Source of the DNA: an uncultured Pseudophaeobacter sp.
Lineage (GTDB): Bacteria; Pseudomonadota; Alphaproteobacteria; Rhodobacterales; Rhodobacteraceae
Direction: 5' to 3'
Length of the DNA: 58,278 nt
Assembly: GCA_905479575.1 (NCBI GenBank)
Contig: CAJQNB010000068.1
Span: 1-58,278, forward strand
Made by a program: the position numbers and the translations under genes. Under the pieces are notes generated by a model, which was not told the DNA's origin, did no database searches, and saw nothing but the letters and a program-made list of their open reading frames with translations. Positions 35,872 through 48,268 of this stretch are shown piece by piece. Each line of letters begins with the position of its first letter. The first letter of the stretch is position 1.

Positions 35872-36324
35872 ATGTCTAGCGAAACCGATCTGATCAAACT
35901 CTACTCGTCCCGCATTCTGGCGCTCGCCGCCGATATTCCCTTTCTGGACAGGCTGGAACACCCGGATGCGACGGCAAAAAAGCGCGCCCCCCTGTGTGGG
36001 TCAACCGTTACAGTTGATCTCAATATCAAAGACGGGCGCATCACTGCATTTGGCCAGGATGTCAAAGCCTGCGCTCTGGGTCAGGCCTCTGCTTCGGTTG
36101 TTGGACGCAACATAATTGGACGCTCCCTTGCCGAGGTGGAAACCGCACGCGATGAACTGAAAGCCATGCTGAAGGATGACCAACCTGCGCCCAATTCCCC
36201 GTTTTCGGATTTGGAAGTTCTTGTTCCCGCACGCGAATTCAAAAACCGTCACGCCTCAATCCTGCTCTGTCTCGAAGCCAGCCTGGAAGCCTTCAAGGCG
36301 GCCTTGCAGAAAAACTGCGCTTAG
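35872..36324 (+). CDS. IscU/NifU-like iron-sulfur cluster scaffold protein
   Basis: A protein of 150 residues with three conserved cysteines in the spacing of the NifU N-terminal/IscU domain: APLCGSTVTVD, VKACALGQAS and the late SILLCLEAS. Such proteins hold a transient [2Fe-2S] cluster. It is not part of an isc or suf operon in this window. The ATG at 35872 follows AAGG; a frame from 35830 adds 14 residues. A client of the local genes is not evident. Confidence 0.85.
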   Translation: MSSETDLIKLYSSRILALAADIPFLDRLEHPDATAKKRAPLCGSTVTVDLNIKDGRITAFGQDVKACALGQASASVVGRNIIGRSLAEVETARDELKAMLKDDQPAPNSPFSDLEVLVPAREFKNRHASILLCLEASLEAFKAALQKNCA

Positions 36325-36524
36325 GGCCGGGATCCTAACTACAGATCGCTTTTTTGTTAAAATACAATCGGTCTGTTGATCTAACACAGGCCACAAACAA
36401 TCAGTCTAGCGACCCACAAGAGACAGCATTAGCCAATGCCTGCGCGCCAATTCCAGGTGCTGGCATTAGCGCCGGCCAAAGACGCCATGGGGATTTTGTG
36501 AGGATGAAGGATCTGTCAGCGCCC

Positions 36525-36589
36525 GTTTTGCCAGTCACTGTTTTTTGTCGGTGCCTGGTTTTGCCAGTTCCCGTTTTTGTCGGTGCCTG
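36525..36589. repeat. Tandem repeat, two units of 33 and 32 bp
   Basis: Unit 1 (36525-36557) and unit 2 (36558-36589) share GTTTTGCCAGT and GTCGGTGCCTG at the ends. On the minus strand each unit contains two half-units of about 16 bp built on CYGRCAAAAMC, so the whole is a degenerate 16-bp-period array. Confidence 0.75.
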
Positions 36590-36637
36590 CCATTGAGGCG
36601 GCATCCCCATGAGAACTAGAACTTAGCCCCGCGAGGC

Positions 36638-36676
36638 AAAAAAAAGCCGCCACACATCCGGGCAGATGGTGGCGGC
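36638..36676 (-). terminator. Strong intrinsic terminator (minus strand)
   Basis: A perfect 8-bp stem GCCGCCAC (36646-36653) and GTGGCGGC (36669-36676), with an additional inner ATC/GAT pair, is followed on the minus strand by eight T residues. It ends transcription from the small gene at 36864-36986. Confidence 0.85.
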
Positions 36677-36700
36677 AGGAAATGCGTCTTCATGCGGGGT

Positions 36701-36790
36701 TCAAGTGCGCGAACCGGCTGTTAGGCGCAACCGGTCATAGATCAGGCGGGGATCAAAAGGCACCGGGATGGATGCCAGCGCACATGACAT
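36701..36790 (-). CDS. Possible 29-residue peptide
   Basis: A frame of 29 residues begins with an ATG at 36790 and reads PVPFDPRLIYDRLRLTAG in its middle, ending before the terminator stem. It lies in the same transcript as the 40-residue membrane peptide. There is no good ribosome binding site, and coding is uncertain. Confidence 0.2.
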   Translation of the reverse strand: MSCALASIPVPFDPRLIYDRLRLTAGSRT

Positions 36791-36863
36791 AAAGACAGCA
36801 GGCAGTAATAAGATAGGGGTTCAGGGTTAGCGAAAAAGGGGAGGCTCAGTCACGACAGCGCGA

Positions 36864-36986
36864 CTACATAAACCCCGGCAGGTGAAGGGCAACAACCAGC
36901 ATTACAACTAGGGCAACAGCGCCGATAGCATCCTGCAACAGGGTTGATTGGGCATTGTGCAGGGTTGTCTTCAGTTGGGTCATCAT
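36864..36986 (-). CDS. Small single-pass membrane protein (40 residues)
   Basis: A gene of 40 codons that begins with two ATGs at 36981-36986 behind a GGAGAC ribosome binding site. Residues 19-39 (DAIGAVALVVMLVVALHLPG) form one hydrophobic helix, preceded by an amphipathic N-terminus (MTQLKTTLHNAQSTLL). The gene ends in TAG and is followed 190 bp later by a strong terminator on the same strand. I recall similar short helices in other Rhodobacterales genomes, usually unannotated, so function is unknown. It lies between recG and the Fe-S scaffold gene. Confidence 0.65.
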   Translation of the reverse strand: MMTQLKTTLHNAQSTLLQDAIGAVALVVMLVVALHLPGFM

Positions 36987-37154
36987 CAGAATTGTCTCCA
37001 CTACTCTCTGTCGGGGTTCAGGTTTTCACCGCGCCGCTCCCTGTCGGCCTTGTTGCCCTTTTGTTCTCATTTTACGCCTGCCCTGTAAAGAACTTTTTGA
37101 GAACATTTGCGAACTTTTTCGGAACCTCGGCCTGAAAAAGTGGACCAAATACCC

Positions 37155-41665
<4,511 letters not shown>

Positions 41666-41786
41666 CTACAAGGACTGCGTTAACCTGAATATCACTAACC
41701 GGACATTCCAAAATGTCGGCAAACCCTGTTAGGATTCGCCACATGCCATTTCCGGACTGTAACCGCCGCGATCAGAAATTGTCGCC

Positions 41787-42506
41787 TCAGGCCCCTACAG
41801 CCATGCGGTGACCACCGGACATCTGATCATCCTGCGGGTCCCGCAGAACATAGCCCCGGCCCCAAACTGTTTCGATATAATTGTCACCACCTGTGGCCGT
41901 GCTGAGCTTTTTGCGCAGTTTGCAAATGAAAACGTCGATGATTTTCAGCTCTGGTTCGTCCATGCCGCCATAAAGATGGTTAAGGAACATTTCTTTGGTC
42001 AGGGTGGTTCCCTTACGCAGGCTGAGCAGTTCCAGCATTTGGTATTCCTTGCCGGTCAGATGCACGGTCTTGCTGTCCACCTCTACGGTTTTGGCATCCA
42101 GGTTCACCGCAATCTTGCCGGTTTTGATGATGGACTGGGAGTGACCTTTGGAACGGCGAATAATCGCGTGGATCCGGGCCACCAGCTCTTCGCGGTGGAA
42201 TGGCTTGGTCAGATAGTCATCCGCGCCAAAGCCGAAGCCTTTGATTTTATTGTCGGTATCATCGGCACCAGACAAGATCAGGATTGGTGTTTCGATACGG
42301 GCCATGCGCAGCTGACGCAGAACTTCGTGGCCATTCATATCCGGCAAGCCAAGGTCCAGCAGGATCAGGTCGTAGTCATAAAGCTTGGCCAGATCGATCC
42401 CTTCCTCACCTAGGTCCGTCGAATAGACATTAAGGTTGGCATGGGTCAGCATCAATTCGATGCTCTTTGCTGTCGTTGGATCGTCTTCGACCAGTAGAAT
42501 GCGCAT
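41787..42506 (-). CDS. ctrA: Cell-cycle response regulator CtrA
   Basis: An OmpR-type response regulator of 239 residues. The receiver domain carries acidic pocket residues E7, D8 and D9 (LVEDDP) and phospho-acceptor D51 in [10 protein letters not shown]; the C-terminal winged helix contains [20 protein letters not shown]. It is nearly identical to the CtrA family across alphaproteobacteria, where it controls cell cycle, motility and gene-transfer-agent genes. In Rhodobacterales it is generally not essential. The sciP gene is immediately upstream on the same strand; a candidate CtrA box and a GANTC site lie between them. Confidence 0.97.
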   Translation of the reverse strand: MRILLVEDDPTTAKSIELMLTHANLNVYSTDLGEEGIDLAKLYDYDLILLDLGLPDMNGHEVLRQLRMARIETPILILSGADDTDNKIKGFGFGADDYLTKPFHREELVARIHAIIRRSKGHSQSIIKTGKIAVNLDAKTVEVDSKTVHLTGKEYQMLELLSLRKGTTLTKEMFLNHLYGGMDEPELKIIDVFICKLRKKLSTATGGDNYIETVWGRGYVLRDPQDDQMSGGHRMAVGA

Positions 42507-42566
42507 GTTGAAAGTCTCCGCCTGTGACTGTTTCCCTTAGGTTGCGTTAACCCTGATCGAAAAAGG

Positions 42567-42581
42567 TTAATGGCCCGTTAC
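42567..42581. promoter_or_regulatory. Candidate CtrA box upstream of ctrA (TTAA-N7-TTAC)
   Basis: TTAATGGCCCGTTAC matches the CtrA consensus TTAA-N7-TTAA except for the last base. It lies 61-75 bp before the ctrA start, so autoregulation is plausible. Confidence 0.5.
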
Positions 42582-42604
42582 CATAATCGTTAATTATCAA
42601 CTTT

Positions 42605-42609
42605 GACTC
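42605..42609. promoter_or_regulatory. GANTC (CcrM) site between ctrA and sciP
   Basis: A GACTC sequence in the ctrA promoter region is a methylation site for CcrM, whose methylation state affects ctrA promoter firing in Caulobacter. A single 5-bp site can occur by chance. Confidence 0.35.
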
Positions 42610-42631
42610 AAGTCTTCACTTAAAAAAGGCT

Positions 42632-42910
42632 TTAGTGTTTACGGTAGTCTTTTAGTCGAGTGGTCTTGAGCGCCTCTTCCCCGTGGTCTGCAACGGCGGA
42701 AATCCAGCTGCGAAACTCTTCCTCACTCAGCCCATATCGACGCAGGGCTTCGGTCTGGGGCAGCAGCCCATACAGCACGCCGCGCACCACTGCGGCCTTG
42801 CGGGAGGCCACCCAGCGTCTGGTATTTTCCGGCGGCAAATCAGCACGAGTCATCGTGCTGCCATCAGGCAACGTAACAGCGCGCGGACCCTCAACTTTCT
42901 TCAGAAACAT
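42632..42910 (-). CDS. sciP: CtrA inhibitor SciP (DUF1153)
   Basis: A protein of 92 residues. Seen: GPRAVTLPDGSTMTRADLPP and NTRRWVASRKAAVVRGV, then a helix-turn-helix-like QTEALRRYGLSEEEFRSWI, ending TTRLKDYR. This is the DUF1153 family, whose Caulobacter member SciP binds CtrA and blocks its recruitment of RNA polymerase. Its position beside ctrA supports the assignment. The promoter lies before 42910, facing mnmA. Confidence 0.93.
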   Translation of the reverse strand: MFLKKVEGPRAVTLPDGSTMTRADLPPENTRRWVASRKAAVVRGVLYGLLPQTEALRRYGLSEEEFRSWISAVADHGEEALKTTRLKDYRKH

Positions 42911-43059
42911 GCCTCTACCCTTGTTCGGTACATCAGTCTTTCGTTCGCCAGTAGCTTTTGCTCAGTCTACTTAAGGAGCAATGAACCTACCCCCTTGAGA
43001 GTCTGTAGGATTTTCATATATTCTTCGATGCTTGCCCCCTTGATCTAAGGATTTGCCTG

Positions 43060-44205
43060 ATGGCACTGGATACCGATACCCCGCTGAACTCACTTGGCTT
43101 TGCCAAACCGCCCTCAGAAACCCGTGTGGTGGTGGCCATGTCCGGCGGGGTCGACAGCTCGGTTGTTGCCGCCTACCTCTCCGAGCAGGGCTACGATGTG
43201 ATTGGGGTGACCTTGCAGCTCTATGACCATGGTGCGGCATTGGCCAAAAAAGGCGCCTGCTGCGCTGGCATTGATATTCATGATGCACGCCGGGTCGCTG
43301 AAGAGCGCGGCTTCCCCCATTATGTGCTTGATTATGAAAACATCTTCAAAGATGCCGTGATCGACGAATTTGCCGACAGCTATCTGGCCGGGGCAACGCC
43401 TGTGCCCTGTATTCGCTGCAATGAGCGGGTGAAATTCAAGGATCTGCTGGAAACCGCCCGCGATCTAGAGGCGGACTGCATGGCGACCGGGCATTACATT
43501 CAGCGCAAGATGGGCGACAAAGGTGCCGAGTTGCACAGCGCAGAAGATGCGAATCGCGATCAGAGCTATTTCCTGTTCTCCACCACGCCTGAGCAGCTGG
43601 ACTATCTACGGTTTCCCTTGGGGCATCTGCCCTCAAAGGACGCAACCCGCGAGATGGCGGCACAATACGGCCTAGCGGTGGCGGATAAGCCGGACAGCCA
43701 GGACATTTGTTTTGTACCAGATGGAAACTATACCTCCGTCATCGAGAAATTGCGTCCCGGCGCGGCAGAGCCGGGCGAAATCGTCCATGCGGATGGTCGC
43801 GTCCTGGGCAGCCATACCGGCGTTATCCACTACACAATCGGCCAGCGGCGCGGGCTGGGCATTGGCGGGTTGACAGAGCCGCTCTATGTGGTGCGGCTGG
43901 ATGTGGACAAAAAGCAGGTGATTGTCGGCCCCAAAGAGCTGTTGGCGACCCGCACCATTCCGGTGCGCGAAATCAACTGGCTCGGGGATGAGCCCTTTGA
44001 CAGCCGCAAGGAATGGCAGGTCATGGTCAAGGTCCGTTCAACCCGGCCGCCGCGCGAAGCAATCATTCGCCCGCTCAGCGCCACCACCGCCGAGGTCGAA
44101 CTGCTGACCCCAGAGGAAGGTGTCTCTCCGGGGCAGGCCTGTGTGTTTTACGACTCCGACAGCAGCCGTATCTTTGGCGGCGGTTGGATCTGGCGCGGCT
44201 ACTAA
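43060..44205 (+). CDS. mnmA: tRNA-specific 2-thiouridylase MnmA
   Basis: An enzyme of 381 residues that thiolates U34 of tRNA(Lys), tRNA(Glu) and tRNA(Gln) using ATP and a persulfide carrier. Seen: the PP-loop [12 protein letters not shown] near residues 27-38, catalytic cysteines in [10 protein letters not shown] and [11 protein letters not shown], and the [11 protein letters not shown]-terminal barrel. The N-terminal 20 residues before the PP-loop are an extension usual in Rhodobacterales. It converges on lpxB across a stem at 44277-44316. Confidence 0.96.
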   Translation: MALDTDTPLNSLGFAKPPSETRVVVAMSGGVDSSVVAAYLSEQGYDVIGVTLQLYDHGAALAKKGACCAGIDIHDARRVAEERGFPHYVLDYENIFKDAVIDEFADSYLAGATPVPCIRCNERVKFKDLLETARDLEADCMATGHYIQRKMGDKGAELHSAEDANRDQSYFLFSTTPEQLDYLRFPLGHLPSKDATREMAAQYGLAVADKPDSQDICFVPDGNYTSVIEKLRPGAAEPGEIVHADGRVLGSHTGVIHYTIGQRRGLGIGGLTEPLYVVRLDVDKKQVIVGPKELLATRTIPVREINWLGDEPFDSRKEWQVMVKVRSTRPPREAIIRPLSATTAEVELLTPEEGVSPGQACVFYDSDSSRIFGGGWIWRGY

Positions 44206-44276
44206 GCTTTTCATAGCCAGGTGTGAGGCCCAGCTGTGCTTTCTCAGCACTGTAGAGAGTAGAAAAATGACCGTAC

Positions 44277-44316
44277 CGCCGCAGGACAGCGCGCTTTTAG
44301 ACGCGGGCCTGCGGCG
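44277..44316. terminator. Hairpin between convergent mnmA and lpxB
   Basis: A perfect 9-bp inverted repeat CGCCGCAGG (44277-44285) and CCTGCGGCG (44308-44316) contains an inner CGCG/CGCG stem. On the minus strand a TTTTTC run follows about 9 bases later. Confidence 0.5.
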
Positions 44317-44342
44317 ACAACATCAGGTCAGCGCGCGCCGCT

Positions 44343-45503
44343 TTAGGGGAGACGTTGGAGCACCGCCCTGGCCGCCCGCAAGCCCGGTTCCTCACCGCCC
44401 TGCCCCAAACGCTGCATGGTCACCGCCATCGCCGCCTTTTGCAGCTCAGGCGCCTGTGCCAGCGCGTCCAATTGCCTCGCAATGTTTTCGGCTGTGCACT
44501 CAGGGCCCAGGCATTCTGGCACCACGCGGGTTTCACTTACCAGATTGACCAAGGTCACCGTATCCACCAGCGCCATGCGTTTCATCACCTGCCAGGTGAG
44601 CCACTGAAACCGATAGGCAATCACCATGGGCGTTGCATTGGCGGCCAGCTCCAAAGAGACCGTCCCCGAGGCCGCAAGCGCCAGATCTGACGTTGCAAAG
44701 GCAGCGCGCTTGATCGCGGCATAGGCCTGGGCATCATGGCTGTTGGGATCCAGAAAAAGGGTGTTTTTGGGCCAATCCTCGGCCTGGGCGCGCACCAGAT
44801 CAGCCACCGGCGCAGCACAGGGAACCACCGCCCTGTAGCCTGGATGAAGATGCGCAAAGGCCTGCAAGGCTTCGCCAAAAACAGGCCCCAACCGGGTGAC
44901 CTCTGACCGTCTGGAGCCGGGCAAAGCCAGCACCAACGGCGCCTCACCGAGATCAAATTTGGCGCGAAACTCTGCTATTTCAGGGTCTGTTGCCAGTGGC
45001 TCTGCCACAACCGGATGGCCGACAAAGTCGCAGTCCATTCCTGCCGCTTGCATCAAGGGCGGCTCAAACGGCAGCAGCGCGAGAACCTGATCAATGCTCT
45101 GCGCCATTTTTACCGCCCGTTTGGGGCGCCAGGCCCAAACCGAAGGGGCAACATAATGCACGGTGCGAATATCACTGCCAGCCTTGACCAGGCTGGCAAC
45201 CCGCAGGGAAAAATCCGGGCTGTCGATGGTGATCAGAACATCAGGGTTCTGGGCAATCACTGCCTCTGCCGTCTCGCGGATACGCCGTTTGAGATGACGG
45301 TACTTGGGCAGTACCTCTGCCAGCCCCATGACCGACAGCTCCGCCATAGCAAATCGAGAGTGCAGCCCCTGTTCGGCCATCAATGTGCCACCGATCCCCT
45401 CAAAACTGACATCCGGGCGCAGGGTCTTGAGCCCCGCCATCAAGGCGCCCCCCAGCCTGTCGCCCGAGGGCTCCCCCGCCAGGATAAAGACCTTAAGGCT
45501 CAC
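44343..45503 (-). CDS. lpxB: Lipid-A-disaccharide synthase
   Basis: A membrane-associated glycosyltransferase of 386 residues that joins 2,3-diacylglucosamine-1-phosphate and its UDP form. Seen: LAGEPSGDRLGGAL at the N-terminus, IDSPDFSLRVA, YVAPSVWAWRPKR, LALPGSRRSEV and AASGTVSLELA near the C-terminal nucleotide site. The length is typical. It is last in the lpx gene string, and its start overlaps the lpxI stop by four bases. Confidence 0.96.
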   Translation of the reverse strand: MSLKVFILAGEPSGDRLGGALMAGLKTLRPDVSFEGIGGTLMAEQGLHSRFAMAELSVMGLAEVLPKYRHLKRRIRETAEAVIAQNPDVLITIDSPDFSLRVASLVKAGSDIRTVHYVAPSVWAWRPKRAVKMAQSIDQVLALLPFEPPLMQAAGMDCDFVGHPVVAEPLATDPEIAEFRAKFDLGEAPLVLALPGSRRSEVTRLGPVFGEALQAFAHLHPGYRAVVPCAAPVADLVRAQAEDWPKNTLFLDPNSHDAQAYAAIKRAAFATSDLALAASGTVSLELAANATPMVIAYRFQWLTWQVMKRMALVDTVTLVNLVSETRVVPECLGPECTAENIARQLDALAQAPELQKAAMAVTMQRLGQGGEEPGLRAARAVLQRLP

Positions 45504-46288
45504 GAGGCGCGTAACCAGAGAAACAGCCCTAGGCGATCACAAGCAGCAATCACCGCGTCCTGCTCCAGCACGATAACGCCGCCGGCCTCCAGCACGATCC
45601 CCGACAATCCGGCCTTGGCCGCCAGCTCAACCGTCTGCGGCCCGATAGCAGGCAGGTCAGCGCGGCGATCCTGGCCAGGTTTGGGCGCCTTGAACAAGAT
45701 CCCTCCCTGGCCATCCGGGCGATTTACCAGGCTTTGCAGCATCCAGTTGGTGCCAAAGGCATTTTCCACGGCGATTGCCTGACGTGCCCGAATGGCGCAG
45801 CACTGGCCAATATCCGCTGCGGACATAGCCGCAACCACCTCGGCGCCGCGCTCGGCATCCGCTTTGTCGATTGCGCCGGGCTGCACCTGACTGGCAACAC
45901 CCTCTGCCATCAACAGTTCTGGTGCGACCTCATGTGCCGCTCGCAGGGTAAAGCCCGCAGCCTCGATCAGCCCCATCACCGCGCGCAGGGCCCCGTCGTC
46001 GCCGGCTCCCAAAGCCGCCTGGATAACCGGCACCATCGGCAGGGTGGCGGCATCAATGGCGGTCGGATCAATGGGCGGGCGGCTGACCGCGCCGGCCAGA
46101 CAGACCTCGGTCACGCCTGCGGATTTCAGCCGCGCAAAAAAACTGCCGAGATGTTCAATGCGAAAGGAAATCTCGGCATCGACGCAGTCCGGCTCAGAGC
46201 CCTCCATGGCGCAGATCAGCGCGCGCCGGGTCTGGCGGTCGCATATTTCCTTGGGCAAAAGCCCGGTTCCGGCAATGACAGCAAGCAT
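45500..46288 (-). CDS. lpxI: UDP-2,3-diacylglucosamine diphosphatase LpxI
   Basis: An enzyme of 262 residues of the LpxI (DUF1009) family, the alternative to LpxH used by most alphaproteobacteria. Seen: AGTGLLPKEIC at the N-terminus, the C-terminal GFTLRAAHEV, and the catalytic region RADLPAIGPQTVELAAKAGLSGI. It lies between lpxA and lpxB in the raetz-pathway operon. The gap to lpxA is 4 bp. Confidence 0.94.
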   Translation of the reverse strand: MLAVIAGTGLLPKEICDRQTRRALICAMEGSEPDCVDAEISFRIEHLGSFFARLKSAGVTEVCLAGAVSRPPIDPTAIDAATLPMVPVIQAALGAGDDGALRAVMGLIEAAGFTLRAAHEVAPELLMAEGVASQVQPGAIDKADAERGAEVVAAMSAADIGQCCAIRARQAIAVENAFGTNWMLQSLVNRPDGQGGILFKAPKPGQDRRADLPAIGPQTVELAAKAGLSGIVLEAGGVIVLEQDAVIAACDRLGLFLWLRAS

Positions 46289-46292
46289 CGGG

Positions 46293-47078
46293 TCAGCCTC
46301 CGGGCGTCAGGAAAGAGCGATCGGTCTGCCCGGTGATAAAGGCAACGATTTCTTCAACATAGGCGCTTTCGGTCTCGTCCCCCAAACGCCGGGCGCGTTC
46401 CTGAAAGGTGCCCTCGCCCTGGGCCAACATCTGAAATGCCGCCCGCAGAGCCGTGATGTCAGAGCGGGTCACGCCGCGCCGTTTCAGACCAACAAGGTTG
46501 AGCCCATCCAGCCCGCCGCGCGGCGCCTGAACCAGGCCATAGGGGATCACATCATTGGTCACCATTGTCACAGCACCAATAATGGCACCGCGACCAATAC
46601 GAACCCATTGGTGAATGCCGGAAAGCCCGCCAATGATCACATCGTCCTCGAGCACACAGTGCCCGGCAACCGCCGCGGAATTCACTACAATCACCCTGTC
46701 GCCCACAATGGCATCATGGGCAATATGGCAGCCGGCCATAAACAGCCCGTCATCGCCAATTCGGGTCACGCCGCCGCCGCCTTCAGTGCCGGCATTGACC
46801 GTGACGTGTTCACGAATGCGGTTGCGCTTGCCAATGACTGTGCGACTTTTCTCGCCCTGGAACTTGAGATCCTGTGGGATCTCACCAAGCACCGCAAAAG
46901 AGAACACCTCGGTGTCATCACCAATCTCGCAATCCCCGGTGATCACTACATGGGATTTCAGCGTCACCCGCGCACCCAGAACCACCTCGGGGCCGATATG
47001 GCAAAAGGGCCCAATCTGGCAGCCCTCACCAATCCTGGCGCCCTCTTCGATCACCGCACTGGGGTGAATTTGGCTCAT
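46293..47078 (-). CDS. lpxA: UDP-N-acetylglucosamine acyltransferase
   Basis: A left-handed parallel beta-helix enzyme of 261 residues that adds the first acyl chain of lipid A from acyl-ACP. Hexapeptide repeats fill residues 1-190, with the catalytic histidine in CHIAHDAIVGD. The C-terminal helical domain starts near GLNLVGLKRRGV. The ATG at 47078 (MSQIHPSAVIEEG) with AAAAGGA upstream is preferred over an upstream TTG. It is 5 bp after fabZ. Confidence 0.96.
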   Translation of the reverse strand: MSQIHPSAVIEEGARIGEGCQIGPFCHIGPEVVLGARVTLKSHVVITGDCEIGDDTEVFSFAVLGEIPQDLKFQGEKSRTVIGKRNRIREHVTVNAGTEGGGGVTRIGDDGLFMAGCHIAHDAIVGDRVIVVNSAAVAGHCVLEDDVIIGGLSGIHQWVRIGRGAIIGAVTMVTNDVIPYGLVQAPRGGLDGLNLVGLKRRGVTRSDITALRAAFQMLAQGEGTFQERARRLGDETESAYVEEIVAFITGQTDRSFLTPGG

Positions 47079-47083
47079 CCTAT

Positions 47084-47548
47084 TCAATCCTTTTGAATAT
47101 CCACCATTGCGGTGAACTCTGCCTCTGCGGCAGTTTCCCCCTCAACAGTGGCAAGGCCCTTGAATTTAAAGATTTTGCCGCCAGCCTTGCCGCGCAAGAT
47201 CTCAACCTTCATTTCCAGCACGTCACCTGGAATGACTTTGCGGCGGAATTTGCACTTGTCGATATTCATGAAGTAGATCAACAGATCGCGGTCGACCATG
47301 TCCAAAGCGACCCCCAGCATAACACCAGCGGTCTGCGCCATTGCCTCAACAATTGTGACCCCTGGCATGATCGGTGTGCCCGGAAAATGGCCCTGAAAAT
47401 GCGGCTCGTTCATGGTGACGTTCTTGATGCCACGCGCCGAGCTAATTCCGTCGATGTCGACTACCTTATCGACCAGCAGGAATGGGTAACGATGCGGCAG
47501 GATCCGCTGAATAAGGTGAATGTCGGCGCTCTGTAGCTCAGCGGTCAT
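47084..47548 (-). CDS. fabZ: 3-hydroxyacyl-ACP dehydratase FabZ
   Basis: A hot-dog dehydratase of 154 residues of fatty acid synthesis. Seen: the catalytic segment [24 protein letters not shown] with the active histidine, and [10 protein letters not shown] containing the catalytic glutamate. The ATG at 47548 was chosen because the upstream reading lacks homology. Placement between ompH and lpxA matches many alphaproteobacteria. Confidence 0.96.
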   Translation of the reverse strand: MTAELQSADIHLIQRILPHRYPFLLVDKVVDIDGISSARGIKNVTMNEPHFQGHFPGTPIMPGVTIVEAMAQTAGVMLGVALDMVDRDLLIYFMNIDKCKFRRKVIPGDVLEMKVEILRGKAGGKIFKFKGLATVEGETAAEAEFTAMVDIQKD

Positions 47549-47620
47549 GGCAAGTATCCTGTCTTTGGTATGTTTTAAAGTCCCTATCAACTAGGTCCAT
47601 TTTGAGCAAGCTTCCCGGGC

Positions 47621-48253
47621 CTATTGATCCTGAGCCCCGTCGGGCTGATCCACACCATCGCCCAGGACCTTGTCGATCCGCGTGATCGCCAGATCGGTGA
47701 TATCCACCACATCTGCGCTGAGAAAGACGGTGGAATGGTCGAGAATCACCCCGGCCCCGGTTTCGCGCATGATCCCTTCCAGCACGGGAAGAGAGGCGGC
47801 AAAAAACTCGCGCCGGGCGGTCTCTCCGAGCTGACTGATTTCACGAAGTTTTTGGTCCTGCGTGCTGCGGGTTTCTTGCACCTTGCGGTCAAAGGCATCG
47901 GCGAGGGTGCGAAAGGCTTCTGCCTCCATTGCACTGCGTCGGGCGGTCAATTCCTGTTCTTCGGCCCGCAAATCAGCCTCGATGTTGCGATTTTCCGCCG
48001 TTAAAACAGCGCCTTCGGCCTCGATCTCCTGCGCCACGCGCTTGCCAAACAGGCTTTCTGAAAACAGCCGGTCCGGCTGAATGGTCAGCAAGCCACTTTG
48101 AGGCGTACCCAGCTGCACGTTCTGCCCCAGCTCGAACCCACCCAGTGGCAGGCCCTGCTGCGCCGCTGCGGGCGCTGCTGCTGTTCTCAGGGCAACAAGC
48201 GCCGACCCTAGGGCCAGCGCTTGTTGAAATCGAAAAAGCACAGTTGACACCAA
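47621..48253 (-). CDS. OmpH/Skp-like periplasmic chaperone
   Basis: A protein of 210 residues: an N-terminal hydrophobic signal segment (FRFQQALALGSALVALRTAAAPAAAQ), a glycine-rich linker, a long coiled-coil region (residues 65-150, EQELTARRSAMEAEA) and a C-terminal beta segment resembling Skp. Skp chaperones escort outer-membrane proteins to BamA, whose gene lies directly upstream. The start is uncertain; a TTG at 48253 and a GTG at 48250 follow a GGGGGA ribosome binding site, and no ATG is available near the signal. Confidence 0.87.
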   Translation of the reverse strand: MVSTVLFRFQQALALGSALVALRTAAAPAAAQQGLPLGGFELGQNVQLGTPQSGLLTIQPDRLFSESLFGKRVAQEIEAEGAVLTAENRNIEADLRAEEQELTARRSAMEAEAFRTLADAFDRKVQETRSTQDQKLREISQLGETARREFFAASLPVLEGIMRETGAGVILDHSTVFLSADVVDITDLAITRIDKVLGDGVDQPDGAQDQ

Positions 48254-48268
48254 AGGCTTGATCCCCCG

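Larger units (their letters stand above)
36325..36700. other. Gene-poor region with tandem repeats and a minus-strand terminator
   Basis: No plausible protein-coding gene. It contains the inverted repeat CATGGGGAT/ATCCCCATG (36486-36494 and 36603-36611) that brackets a tandem repeat (36525-36589), and then a strong minus-strand terminator (36638-36676). A frame of about 69 residues on the minus strand (36401-36610) merely translates the repeats and is not convincing. Confidence 0.5.

Noticed and set aside
36525..36589. Possible CRISPR array
   Set aside because: Only two units without spacers; the repeats touch each other and no cas gene is present. The 56185 and 58059 arrays also have no spacers.
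36401..36610. Minus-strand frame of 69 residues
   Set aside because: It consists mainly of the translated tandem repeat and has no start signal or homology.
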